Shown in pieces: positions 9,648-18,138 of a stretch of DNA of 64,000 nt (its first letter is position 1; the number at the start of each line of letters is the position of its first letter). Source of the stretch: Ruegeria faecimaris (lineage in GTDB: Bacteria; Pseudomonadota; Alphaproteobacteria; Rhodobacterales; Rhodobacteraceae); assembly GCF_900182615.1 (NCBI RefSeq), contig NZ_FXTE01000001.1, forward strand, positions 434,001-498,000. The letters are read 5' to 3'. The notes below the pieces were generated by a model, which was not told where the DNA came from, searched no databases, and saw only the letters and a list, made by a program, of their open reading frames with translations. The translations under genes were made by a program, and so were the position numbers.

Positions 9648-10562
9648 CTATGGGGTTCTGGCGAAGATCGCGCCGACGGATAACTTTGACTGCGGTGCAA
9701 CCAGAAATCGGCACGTAAGATCAACGAGATGGGCGAATACATTCCGTTCGGCAGCGGGCAACAGGGCGGCGGGGGTTTCGGTATAGATTCGCTCGGCCAA
9801 TTCCCGGGCGGTCCCTGGCCTGGTTTCCAAAGCATACAGAATCTGTTTTTCCCGGGCGCGCCGGTGGGTGATCAACCAATCGAGCCTTTTGGCAGGGTCG
9901 TTAATCGGTGCGCCATGCCCTGCGTGGAATACGGACCAGTTATGTTGCCCTAGCTTTTCGCAAGCCGCCATGAAATCGGTCAGATCACCATCAGGTGGTG
10001 ACACCAGTGAACTGGCCCAACCCATCACATGATCGGCGGTAAAGCAGACATCCCCCCAACCCAGCGCGATATGGTTACCAAGATGACCGGGCGTATGGAT
10101 CACATTCAACTGCCACCCTTCGGCGGCGATTACATCTCCATCTTCGACTTCGATATGCGGGCGGAACGCCGTGTCGATCCCTTCACCTCCGCCTGCGAGC
10201 CCCTGAGTAGCCAATTCGGCCATCACCTCACTGCGGCCTGCTTCGGGGCCTCCGAAAGCAATGATCTTTGCTTGCGTTCGTTCGGCCAGCGGTGCAGCAA
10301 GCGGAGAGTGGTCCAGATGAGAATGTGTGACAATGATGTGGCTGATCCGTTGTCCGGGTTTAACCGCGTTCAGGATTGCATCCAGATGGTCCGCATTGGC
10401 AGGGCCGGGGTCAATCACCGCAAGATCGGTTTGGCCAAGCAAGTATGTATTGGTGCCGCGATATGTCATCGGAGACGGGTTGGGGGCGAGAATCCGCCTT
10501 AGGCCCGGTTGTAACTCGTCATCTCGACCTGGCATTGGATTGAAATCGTCCGGTGCTTGCAT
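9648..10562 (-). CDS. MBL-fold metallo-hydrolase, LACTB2-like
   Basis: A 304-residue metallo-beta-lactamase-fold protein. The metal-binding HxHxDH motif is THSHLDH (His80, His82, Asp84, His85), with later His residues in TPGHLGNH and FHAGHG. The C-terminal about 80 residues fit the small helical domain of the LACTB2/RNase Z-like branch. Candidate activities are hydroxyacyl-thioester hydrolysis or RNA cleavage; the sequence does not decide. It is divergent from the histidine kinase, with only 44 bp between starts. Confidence 0.88.
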   Translation of the reverse strand: MQAPDDFNPMPGRDDELQPGLRRILAPNPSPMTYRGTNTYLLGQTDLAVIDPGPANADHLDAILNAVKPGQRISHIIVTHSHLDHSPLAAPLAERTQAKIIAFGGPEAGRSEVMAELATQGLAGGGEGIDTAFRPHIEVEDGDVIAAEGWQLNVIHTPGHLGNHIALGWGDVCFTADHVMGWASSLVSPPDGDLTDFMAACEKLGQHNWSVFHAGHGAPINDPAKRLDWLITHRRAREKQILYALETRPGTARELAERIYTETPAALLPAAERNVFAHLVDLTCRFLVAPQSKLSVGAIFARTP

Positions 10563-10606
10563 TCTGCACTCTTTCTCTCGTCTGAACAGCCCGTTAGGTT
10601 TAACCC

Positions 10607-11926
10607 ATGACGACGCAATGGCTCAAACTTTATATGCCGCGCAGCCTGTACGCTCGGGCGGCTTTGATTCTCATTTTGCCGGTGGTGGTGATGCTGCTGG
10701 TGATCAGTGTCGCCTTTTTGCAAAAGCACCTAGAAGATGTCACTGCGCAAATGACTCGTGCCGCATCGCGTGAGGTTACGCTGGTTACGGATGTGATAGA
10801 ACATTCTGAAACGCAGCATCAGGCGGTGGCCGAACTTCGGCCCGATCTGGCCGCGCTTGATATGAAACTGCGGTTTCTCGGGATAAACGAAACGCCAGTC
10901 ATCGGGAATCGCCGCTGGTATGATTTCATTGCACCTCAAGTCGAATCCGAGTTGCGCGCCCTGCTTCCCGATCTTGTAGCGGTCGCCTTGCCAAGCGGGC
11001 AGGAGGCTCGATTGTATCTGCAGACGGATTTGGGTGTATTGCAGCTAACTTTCGACCGTCGGCGATTGTCCCCAACCGCGCCGCATCAGTTGATTGTGAC
11101 CGTCTTGTTCTTTGCGATCATCATGACAACCATTTCGTTTTTGTACATGCGCAACCAGCTACGACCGATCACCCGTCTGGCCGAGGCTGCACAGGCGTTC
11201 GGACGCGGGCGGGTTGTTCCTTATTCGCCAGGCGGCGCGATCGAGGTGCGGGCCGCGGGCAGTGCGTTTCTGGATATGCGCGCCCGGATAGAGCGTCAGA
11301 TGGAGCAGCGCACCATGATGCTGTCCGGTGTCAGCCACGATTTGCGAACGCCTTTGACGCGTCTCAAGCTTGGGCTGTCTTTGTTACCCGAAGGTGAGGC
11401 AGCGCCATTGCAACAGGACGTGGATGAAATGCAGCTATTGCTGGACGCGTTTTTGGACTTTTCCAAAGGAGCGGCAGAAGTGGCGCCGGAATCCGTAGAC
11501 CCTGAGAGGTTCCTTCGGCAGATCGTCAAGGATGCGTGCAGGGCAGGGCATAAGGTCGAATTGGTAAAGGTTGATGGCGCAGGAACCGCGATGTTGCGCC
11601 CGACGGCTATTCGTCGCGCGGTAGAGAATTTGATCGGGAATGCGGTCAGGTATGGAAATCGCGCTGAGATCAGCCTGTCGGTCTCTTCCAAATCGCTGCG
11701 TATCCGCGTCGAAGATGATGGTCCGGGTATTCCGCCCGAGCAGCGCACCGAAGCGGTCAAACCTTTCTCGCGATTGGATCCGGCGCGCAACCAGAATCGG
11801 GGCAGCGGTGTTGGTCTAGGGTTGGCCATTGTGGCAGATGTCGCCCGAGCCCATGGCGGCGTGCTTCGATTGGGCAAAAGCGAACATCTGGGCGGTCTGT
11901 GTGCCGATATTATCATCGGTCGCTAG
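10607..11926 (+). CDS. Sensor histidine kinase, EnvZ-like, orphan
   Basis: A 439-residue membrane kinase. TM1 is at about 18-38, a periplasmic sensor at about 40-158, TM2 at about 161-183, and HAMP at about 184-235. The phospho-acceptor H-box has His244 in SHDLRTPLTRLK. The catalytic ATPase has N-box ENLIGNAVRYG and G-boxes EDDGPGIP and GVGLGLAIV. The layout resembles EnvZ-type kinases. No response regulator gene lies next to it, so its partner is encoded elsewhere or the regulator has been separated. The phospho-acceptor and ATPase boxes are present, suggesting a functional kinase. Confidence 0.93.
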   Translation: MTTQWLKLYMPRSLYARAALILILPVVVMLLVISVAFLQKHLEDVTAQMTRAASREVTLVTDVIEHSETQHQAVAELRPDLAALDMKLRFLGINETPVIGNRRWYDFIAPQVESELRALLPDLVAVALPSGQEARLYLQTDLGVLQLTFDRRRLSPTAPHQLIVTVLFFAIIMTTISFLYMRNQLRPITRLAEAAQAFGRGRVVPYSPGGAIEVRAAGSAFLDMRARIERQMEQRTMMLSGVSHDLRTPLTRLKLGLSLLPEGEAAPLQQDVDEMQLLLDAFLDFSKGAAEVAPESVDPERFLRQIVKDACRAGHKVELVKVDGAGTAMLRPTAIRRAVENLIGNAVRYGNRAEISLSVSSKSLRIRVEDDGPGIPPEQRTEAVKPFSRLDPARNQNRGSGVGLGLAIVADVARAHGGVLRLGKSEHLGGLCADIIIGR

Positions 11927-12030
11927 AGCATCGTGCACCGGACCTCTGCTCTGCTAAATCTGGTGTGAGTTCATCTTGGATTGTCGGATGTTCAGTGACC
12001 GATAAACTGATTCAAGCGCCTGAAAAGTTA

Positions 12031-12044
12031 CCGGGATATCCCGG
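12031..12044. repeat. 14-bp perfect palindrome
   Basis: CCGGGATATCCCGG is a perfect inverted repeat in the 245-bp gap between the kinase stop and the downstream tRNA. It has no loop and no T-run, so it is more like a protein-binding site than a terminator. Nothing ties it to a known regulator. Confidence 0.4.
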
Positions 12045-12171
12045 GCGGGAATCGAAGATATGTCCTGAAACCGTGGGGCACTTGCCTCGCAACCTATTGT
12101 TAGGTCGTGGAGCATCTCTCTCTATTTTCGGGCCAATCGAGCGTTGTTTTTAAAGGGAAATTTGCGGATTT

Positions 12172-12248
12172 TGGTAGGCCCGGAGGGACTCGAACCCCCA
12201 ACCAAAGCGTTATGAGCGCTCTGCTCTAACCAATTGAGCTACAGGCCC
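12172..12248 (-). tRNA. tRNA with CAT anticodon, probably tRNA-Ile2
   Basis: A 77-nt minus-strand cloverleaf with anticodon loop CTCATAA, encoded CCA (12172-12174), and acceptor GGGCCTG pairing CGGGCCT with a G-U first pair. CAT could mean elongator Met or Ile2, where the C is modified to lysidine by TilS. The anticodon stem and acceptor look more like alphaproteobacterial Ile2 than elongator Met as I recall them, but this is a judgement. Confidence 0.85.
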
Positions 12249-12355
12249 GCCTAGGCGCTTTGCCTATCATGGTGAACGCCCGCGTCAAGCCTGACCGTTG
12301 CAACATCTCCAACAATCGACTAACCCGCGCGGGAACCATTCAAAAGAGGTTGGCC

Positions 12356-13402
12356 ATGACAGCAGGCAAAAACGGAATCACCTACGCGGATGCGGGCGTT
12401 GATATTGATGCGGGGAATGCTCTGGTCGACCGGATAAAACCTGCTGCCAAGCGGACCAACAGATCCGGTGTGATGAGCGGGCTGGGCGGGTTCGGCGCAT
12501 TGTTCGACCTGAAGGATGCAGGTTATCGGGACCCGATTCTTGTCGGCGCCACCGACGGTGTTGGCACCAAGTTGCGGATCGCGATTGATACAGGCCTGGT
12601 CGATGGCGTCGGTATCGATCTTGTGGCCATGTGCGTCAACGATCTGATCTGTCAGGGGGCAGAGCCACTTTTCTTCCTCGACTATTTCGCCACAGGCAAA
12701 CTGGATACCGAGACCGCCGCACGGATTATTGAGGGCATTGCCGAAGGCTGCGTTCAATCGGATTGCGCATTGATCGGTGGTGAAACTGCCGAGATGCCGG
12801 GCATGTACCCCGATGGTGATTTCGATTTGGCCGGGTTTTCGGTCGGTGCGATGGAGCGCGGCGCACACCTTCCTGCAGATGTTCAACAGGGTGACGTGTT
12901 GCTTGGGCTGGCCTCAAACGGGGTGCATTCCAATGGCTATTCGCTAGTGCGCAAGCTGGTCGAGATCTCGGGCCTGGGTTGGGATGCGGCATCGCCCTTT
13001 GGGGATGGATCGCTGGGCGAGGCACTGCTGACCCCGACGCGCCTTTACGTGAAACCTGCGCTACAGGCGATCCGGACAGGCGGGGTGCATGCGCTCGCCC
13101 ATATCACCGGCGGTGGCCTGACCGAAAACCTGCCACGGGTGCTGCCCGAGGGGCTGGGTGCCCAGATCGACTTGAACTCCTGGGATTTGCCACCCGTATT
13201 CGGCTGGATGGCAGAAACCGGCGGTATTGCTGAATCCGAGATGCTCAAGACTTTCAACTGTGGCATCGGCATGATCGTGGTTTGCGGCGCAGAGCAGGCC
13301 GACGACCTGTCGGCACTGCTGGCCCAAGCTGGTGAGACGGTTTCGCGGATTGGCACCGTGACCGACACCGCAGGAGTGGCCTATTCGGGCAAATTGCTGT
13401 GA
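12356..13402 (+). CDS. purM: Phosphoribosylformylglycinamidine cyclo-ligase
   Basis: A 348-residue AIR synthetase, the ATP-dependent ring closure of FGAM in purine synthesis. Typical family segments are present: [13 protein letters not shown] at the start, GATDGVGTK near residue 64, and [11 protein letters not shown] near 140. The ATG at 12356 follows AGAGG with good spacing; the longer open frame back to 12260 runs into the tRNA flank. Its stop overlaps the purN GTG as GTGA. Confidence 0.97.
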   Translation: MTAGKNGITYADAGVDIDAGNALVDRIKPAAKRTNRSGVMSGLGGFGALFDLKDAGYRDPILVGATDGVGTKLRIAIDTGLVDGVGIDLVAMCVNDLICQGAEPLFFLDYFATGKLDTETAARIIEGIAEGCVQSDCALIGGETAEMPGMYPDGDFDLAGFSVGAMERGAHLPADVQQGDVLLGLASNGVHSNGYSLVRKLVEISGLGWDAASPFGDGSLGEALLTPTRLYVKPALQAIRTGGVHALAHITGGGLTENLPRVLPEGLGAQIDLNSWDLPPVFGWMAETGGIAESEMLKTFNCGIGMIVVCGAEQADDLSALLAQAGETVSRIGTVTDTAGVAYSGKLL

Positions 13403-13995
13403 GCCATAAGCGCGTCGCCATTCTGATCTCGGGCGGGGGGTCGAACATGGTCTCTCTGGTCGACAGCATGACCGGCGACCATCCGGCACGGCCTTGTCTG
13501 GTCTTGTCCAACGATGCCGGGGCAGGCGGGCTGAAAAAGGCCGCTGATCGGGGAATCGCGACCGCCGCCGTTGATCACCGACCCTTCAAAGGCGATCGCG
13601 CGGCTTTCGAAGCCGAGCTGCTGAAACCGTTAGAGCAAGCACAACCGGACATCGTATGTTTGGCCGGGTTCATGCGGGTGCTGACCGGTGATTTCGTCTC
13701 GCGCTTTCAGGGTCGGATGCTGAACATCCACCCGTCACTGTTGCCAAAATACAAGGGTCTGAACACCCATGCCCGTGCGATTGCAGCAGGTGATATCGAG
13801 CATGGATGCTCGGTTCACGAGGTGACCGCTGCGCTGGATGATGGCCCAATCTTGGGGCAAGCCCGCCTGAATATTGAAGCTGGAGACACTCCTGAGACTT
13901 TGGCGGCGCGCGTTCTGACCTACGAACACAGGCTTTATCCGGCCGTATTGCGCCGCTTTGCCGGAAATGACCGCACGCCGGTGCTTTTGCCGTGA
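13399..13995 (+). CDS. purN: Phosphoribosylglycinamide formyltransferase
   Basis: A 198-residue GAR transformylase using 10-formyl-tetrahydrofolate. The N-terminal [13 protein letters not shown] in the folate-binding region, and [16 protein letters not shown], containing the catalytic Asn and His, are diagnostic. The third catalytic residue, Asp, is seen in ALDDGPI. The GTG start overlaps the purM stop by 4 nt, indicating coupled translation. Confidence 0.96.
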   Translation: MSHKRVAILISGGGSNMVSLVDSMTGDHPARPCLVLSNDAGAGGLKKAADRGIATAAVDHRPFKGDRAAFEAELLKPLEQAQPDIVCLAGFMRVLTGDFVSRFQGRMLNIHPSLLPKYKGLNTHARAIAAGDIEHGCSVHEVTAALDDGPILGQARLNIEAGDTPETLAARVLTYEHRLYPAVLRRFAGNDRTPVLLP

Positions 13996-14108
13996 ATCCC
14001 GCGGGGTGATTTACACGCGGTTGCCATTCGGCCTATGGTTCGCCCGACGGCCCGGAAACGTGTAGGACTGACGGGTGATTAAAAACAAAAGCAAGAATAG
14101 CACCACGA

Positions 14109-15266
14109 ATGAAAACCCTCACGACGACGCAAGAGCTGGCCGATTTCTGCAAAGCGGCTGCGGCCTTTGATTACGTAACCGTAGATACCGAGTTCCTGCG
14201 CGAACGGACCTACTATTCAAAACTTTGCCTGCTTCAACTGGCGGTCCCGTCGCCCGACGAAGACAGCGCCGTTTTGGTCGACCCGTTGGCCGAAGGGATG
14301 ACTCTGGAGCCTTTGTACGAGCTCTTCGCCGATGAAAGCGTGGTCAAAGTATTTCACGCAGCCCGTCAGGATCTTGAGATTTTCTGGGTTGAGGCGGGTG
14401 TGTTCCCCAACCCTCTGTTCGACACCCAGGTCGCTGCTATGGTCTGCGGATTTGGCGAGCAGGTTGGCTATGAAACCCTGGTGCGCAAGATTTGTAAGGA
14501 AGGCGTGGACAAGACCTCTCGATTTACTGACTGGTCACGCCGCCCACTGTCCGAGGCGCAAAAGACGTATGCCCTGGCAGATGTAACGCATCTGCGGAAA
14601 ATCTATGAGTATCTGTCGGCCGAGTTGACGAAAACCAAGCGCAGCCATTGGGTCGCCGAAGAGCTGCGGACGCTGACGCAATCCGGCACCTATGAGATCC
14701 AGCCCGAAAATGCGTGGAAGCGTATCAAAACCCGGACGAACTCGGCCAAGTTTTTGGCTGTTGTTCGCGAGTTGGCCGAGTTCCGCGAAGCCTATGCGCA
14801 GGAAAACAACGTACCGCGCAGCCGGGTGTTCAAAGACGACGCTCTGATCGAACTGGCATCGACCAAGCCGAAATCCCTCTCAGATTTGGGTGGATCGCGC
14901 CTGCTGCTGCGCGAGGCCCGCAAAGGGGTCATTGCGGATGGGATTCTGGCCGCCGTCAAAAAAGGTGTTAATTGCCCACCAGAAAAATTGCCCATGATTG
15001 ATACCAGCCGTGACAAGTTGAAGGTAAATCCTGCGCTTGCCGACCTATTGCGGGTGCTGCTGAAATCAAAAACCGAAAGCTCGGGCGTGGCCGCCAAACT
15101 GATTGCTACCAGTTCCGAACTGGATCAGATCGCAGCCGGTGAACGGGAATTACCTGCAATGTCCGGTTGGCGGTTCGAGGTATTCGGCGAAGATGCCCTG
15201 AAACTGTGCGATGGCAAAATCGCCCTGGCAGCTAAAGGGCAGACCGTCACGGTCGTAGAGCTTTAA
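14109..15266 (+). CDS. rnd: Ribonuclease D
   Basis: A 385-residue 3'-5' exoribonuclease of the DEDD superfamily, which trims tRNA and other stable RNA. Exo motif I is DTEFLRERTYY near residue 27, motif II FHAARQDLEIF near 83, and motif III in YALADVTHLRKIYEYL near 160. Helical HRDC regions follow to the C-terminus. Its stop is 6 bp from the stop of the convergent lipoprotein gene. Confidence 0.96.
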   Translation: MKTLTTTQELADFCKAAAAFDYVTVDTEFLRERTYYSKLCLLQLAVPSPDEDSAVLVDPLAEGMTLEPLYELFADESVVKVFHAARQDLEIFWVEAGVFPNPLFDTQVAAMVCGFGEQVGYETLVRKICKEGVDKTSRFTDWSRRPLSEAQKTYALADVTHLRKIYEYLSAELTKTKRSHWVAEELRTLTQSGTYEIQPENAWKRIKTRTNSAKFLAVVRELAEFREAYAQENNVPRSRVFKDDALIELASTKPKSLSDLGGSRLLLREARKGVIADGILAAVKKGVNCPPEKLPMIDTSRDKLKVNPALADLLRVLLKSKTESSGVAAKLIATSSELDQIAAGERELPAMSGWRFEVFGEDALKLCDGKIALAAKGQTVTVVEL

Positions 15267-15272
15267 CAGGAA

Positions 15273-15803
15273 TTATCTGCGGCGGGATTCCAGGGCATTT
15301 TGTTCCCCTTTGACGCGGACCAACCGAATGTTTGCAAGCTCGTCTCGGCTGATATTGATTGCATTGGATACTCTTCGGGACCGTTCGGTCCCCTGGCTTG
15401 TCGCATATGACGGGTAGTCGACACGGAACGTGAATTCGAGAATGCCGTTTTTTGCATTCTCTTCGCTTTCAACACGAACAAGCCGCGCATTATAGGCACC
15501 CTGCCTTGCAGCAATCCCAGTCGTGTAAACGATAGCTCCATTCGGAATTGGATCGATCCGCAATTCTTCGATCTTGGCGATCGGGAAGCTCTTATCCTCG
15601 GGTGGCTTCTTGGAAAACAGGCCAACACCATCGTCTGTCTGGGGAACCAGCGCATTTGCATCGTTCACCGAGACTTCAGAGGGTGTCGGAGTACTGGACC
15701 CAAACCAGTTTGTCGGGTTGACCCGAGAATCACGCCAAGCGCTGCAAGCCGACAGGGTCAAGGCAGCAGCCAAAAGAACAGACAGTGATTTCTTCATCGT
15801 CAC
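15273..15803 (-). CDS. Putative lipoprotein of unknown function
   Basis: A 176-residue protein with a lipoprotein signal: MTMKKSLS, hydrophobic core, and lipobox LSAC (lipidated Cys20). A Ser/Thr/Pro-rich linker leads to a beta-rich domain. No enzymatic motif is visible. I infer attachment to the inner or outer membrane on the periplasmic side. The start could also be the Met at residue 3 (15797). It is divergent from sufE. Confidence 0.8.
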   Translation of the reverse strand: MTMKKSLSVLLAAALTLSACSAWRDSRVNPTNWFGSSTPTPSEVSVNDANALVPQTDDGVGLFSKKPPEDKSFPIAKIEELRIDPIPNGAIVYTTGIAARQGAYNARLVRVESEENAKNGILEFTFRVDYPSYATSQGTERSRRVSNAINISRDELANIRLVRVKGEQNALESRRR

Positions 15804-15936
15804 AACACCCAGAGCAGTCTATATGGCAATGAGTTATCGCACTTTTCCGGGTTTGAAAAGCCACGTGGGGGGCTGGACAGATGCTGGTCAGGATCATAGT
15901 TCAAAAATGTGAACCCAATGAGAGGACAGCCCCGAG

Positions 15937-16347
15937 ATGGCGACACCTGCTTTTGAAGAAATCGTCGAAGATTTCGAATTCCTGGAGGACTGGGAAGACC
16001 GGTACCGCCATGTCATCGAGCAGGGGAAAGCGATGGCGCCATTGGATGATGCGTTGAAGGTGCCTGCAACCAAAGTCCATGGTTGCGCCAGCCAGGTCTG
16101 GCTGCATCCCAGTGTCGAGGGAGGGACCTTTCATTTTGACGGCGACAGTGATGCTCTGATCGTGAGGGGGCTGATTGCGGTTCTGCGATCCCTATATAAC
16201 GGCCTGCCGGTTCAAGAAGTCCCGCAGGTTGACGCAGGAGGCGAACTGGCGCGGCTGGGGTTAAACGATCATCTTTCCGCGCAACGATCTAACGGTTTGA
16301 GGGCGATGATCGACCGTATCCGCGAGGTCGCGATAGAGGCCGCCTAA
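15937..16347 (+). CDS. sufE: Cysteine desulfuration protein SufE
   Basis: A 136-residue SufE-family sulfur acceptor that takes persulfide from the desulfurase SufS and passes it to Fe-S assembly. The acceptor Cys is Cys50 in KVHGCASQVW. Length is typical. It stands apart from a suf operon. Its TAA overlaps the DUF1638 stop codon of the opposite strand (16344-16347). Confidence 0.95.
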   Translation: MATPAFEEIVEDFEFLEDWEDRYRHVIEQGKAMAPLDDALKVPATKVHGCASQVWLHPSVEGGTFHFDGDSDALIVRGLIAVLRSLYNGLPVQEVPQVDAGGELARLGLNDHLSAQRSNGLRAMIDRIREVAIEAA

Positions 16348-17006
16348 AGCGGGCGGCTGGCCCAGTCGCTCAGCGTGGATTGCAGATCACCATAACCGGT
16401 AAAACGGCGCTCGAAAGCCAGGCCCATTCGGTCTGCGCACTCCTTGGCCCGTTCGGTCAGAACCGCATCATCAGTCTGTGCCTGATAAACCAGTTTCGTG
16501 TAGTTGCCGAAATACATTTCCCTAAGCTCGGGGTGGCGATCCAGCCCCAGCGGCTTCCAGACGAAGGCATCGAATTGACGTGCCAGAAAATCTGTTAGGT
16601 AGAACGCTGTAGTTTCATCCTCGCCGCGATTTTCAAAGACCTGGTTCCCCTCGAAGAAAGAATAGCAGTGGGGCCCTTTGATCATCTCCACACCCATCTC
16701 CTCGCAGGCTTTCTGCAACAGGCCACCGGTGCCGCAATCTGCGTAGACGACATAAACTTTGTCGTATTGGTCGCGGTGTTTGGCAACGGCCTCTTCCACC
16801 GCCTGCGTGATCCGTTCCGGGTGGACGTGCAAGATGGCGGGCAGGCAGGTCAGTTCCATATGATCCCAGCCGTTACGACGCTTTAGGTCCAGGATTTCCC
16901 GCGCCAGCGCACCGCAGGCCAATAGCAGAATTCGCCCTGCGCCGTGATGGTCTGAATAGCCCTGTGTTGTCAGGCTGGCGTCGTCGGGAAGTTGGTCCTG
17001 AGTCAT
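16344..17006 (-). CDS. DUF1638 domain protein, corrinoid-associated
   Basis: A 220-residue protein of the DUF1638 family, with conserved stretches LLACGALAREIL, YADCGTGG and GPHCYSFFEGN and several conserved Cys and His. Family members are often next to genes for corrinoid-dependent methyltransferases, as here: the corrinoid protein gene lies immediately upstream on the same strand. The biochemical role is not known. I infer an accessory role in corrinoid methyl transfer or reactivation. A rho-independent terminator lies between the two genes, so they may be transcribed separately. Confidence 0.85.
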   Translation of the reverse strand: MTQDQLPDDASLTTQGYSDHHGAGRILLLACGALAREILDLKRRNGWDHMELTCLPAILHVHPERITQAVEEAVAKHRDQYDKVYVVYADCGTGGLLQKACEEMGVEMIKGPHCYSFFEGNQVFENRGEDETTAFYLTDFLARQFDAFVWKPLGLDRHPELREMYFGNYTKLVYQAQTDDAVLTERAKECADRMGLAFERRFTGYGDLQSTLSDWASRPL

Positions 17007-17111
17007 TTCGCGCCTCTTTCTCGTTATCTAGAAAATCGGCTTATTCGGTGGCTGGCAAGCCCGTATTCGACACATAATGTCGGCTTCGGATCAGGGTAGG
17101 GTGAATAAATG

Positions 17112-17139
17112 AAAAAGGCCGCCCGAAAACCGGACGGCC
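17112..17139 (-). terminator. Rho-independent terminator of the corrinoid gene
   Basis: On the minus strand, GGCCGTCCGG and CGGGCGGCC form a stem with one mismatch and a TTTT-rich loop, followed by TTTTT (plus-strand A-run 17112-17116). It lies 22 bp beyond the corrinoid protein stop. Confidence 0.85.
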
Positions 17140-17160
17140 CTGAAATGGTCTAGATGTCGA

Positions 17161-17859
17161 TCAACCCGCCAGCTGATTGTGCTTGCGCGAGACAAAATCC
17201 TTTGCGGTCTCAACCGCTACGGCCGCGTCACGGCAATAGGCATCAGCACCGATCGCCTTGCCGAACTCTTCGTTCAGGGGCGCACCGCCAACCAGAACGA
17301 TATAGTCGTCGCGCCGACCCTGTTCGATTAGTGTGTCGATCACGACTTTCATATATGGCATGGTCGTCGTCAGCAGGGCCGACATGCCCAGAATATCGGG
17401 CTGTTCGGTATCAAGCGCTTCCAGATAGTTTTCGACGGGGTTGTTGATGCCGATATCAACAACCTCGAATCCGGCGCCTTCCATCATCATTGACACCAGG
17501 TTTTTGCCAATGTCGTGAATGTCGCCTTTAACAGTGCCGATCACCATTTTACCAACACGCGGTGCGCCGGTTTCGGCCAGCAGCGGCTTGAGGATAAACA
17601 TGCCGCCCTTCATTGCGTTTGCGGCCAGCAAGACCTCGGGTACGAACAGAATGCCGTCACGGAAGTCGTGGCCCACAACCGTCATGCCGCCGACCAGTGC
17701 CTTGGTCAGGATGTCATAAGGTGTCCATCCGCGCTCCAGCAGGATGTTCACACCTTCTTCGATTTCTTCTTTCAGACCGTCGTAAAGGTCATCGAACATC
17801 TGTTCGACCAGTTCTTCGTCGTTCAGTTCGGACAGGACGATGTCTTCTTCATCGGACAT
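17161..17859 (-). CDS. Corrinoid (B12-binding) methyltransferase protein
   Basis: A 232-residue protein with an N-terminal helical cap (about 20-90) and a C-terminal cobalamin-binding domain. The DxHxxG signature is present as GDIHDIGKN near residue 107, with LVGGAPLN later. It carries a methyl group on cobalt between a methyl donor enzyme and an acceptor enzyme. Start 17859 (MSDEED) is preferred to the open frame back to 17922 because AGGGA lies 8 nt upstream. In roseobacters a methionine synthase divided over separate polypeptides has been reported, and this could be its B12 module. A methylamine or betaine system is the alternative. The MttB-family gene in this window is 26 kb away. Confidence 0.93.
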   Translation of the reverse strand: MSDEEDIVLSELNDEELVEQMFDDLYDGLKEEIEEGVNILLERGWTPYDILTKALVGGMTVVGHDFRDGILFVPEVLLAANAMKGGMFILKPLLAETGAPRVGKMVIGTVKGDIHDIGKNLVSMMMEGAGFEVVDIGINNPVENYLEALDTEQPDILGMSALLTTTMPYMKVVIDTLIEQGRRDDYIVLVGGAPLNEEFGKAIGADAYCRDAAVAVETAKDFVSRKHNQLAG

Positions 17860-18138
17860 GGGGCGTTTCCCTGAGCTGTTCGGGCCTTGCGCCCGTGGTG
17901 GCATTTTTTCCGTTTTGGCCATTTCGCCGTAATACTACTGTGACGATTGCGACCTTGGCAGTTCCGAGACCGACCTATAGGCCAAATTTGTCGTTATCTC
18001 GACGTCATTTTACACATGAACATCCTGCAATTCGTTCAAATGCACCAAATGTCCAGGGCCTGATTGGGGCTCTGATGATGCCTCAGAAAGGTAAATGTGC
18101 CGCTTGCCGGACCGGTCGATATTCCATATACCAAGTGC

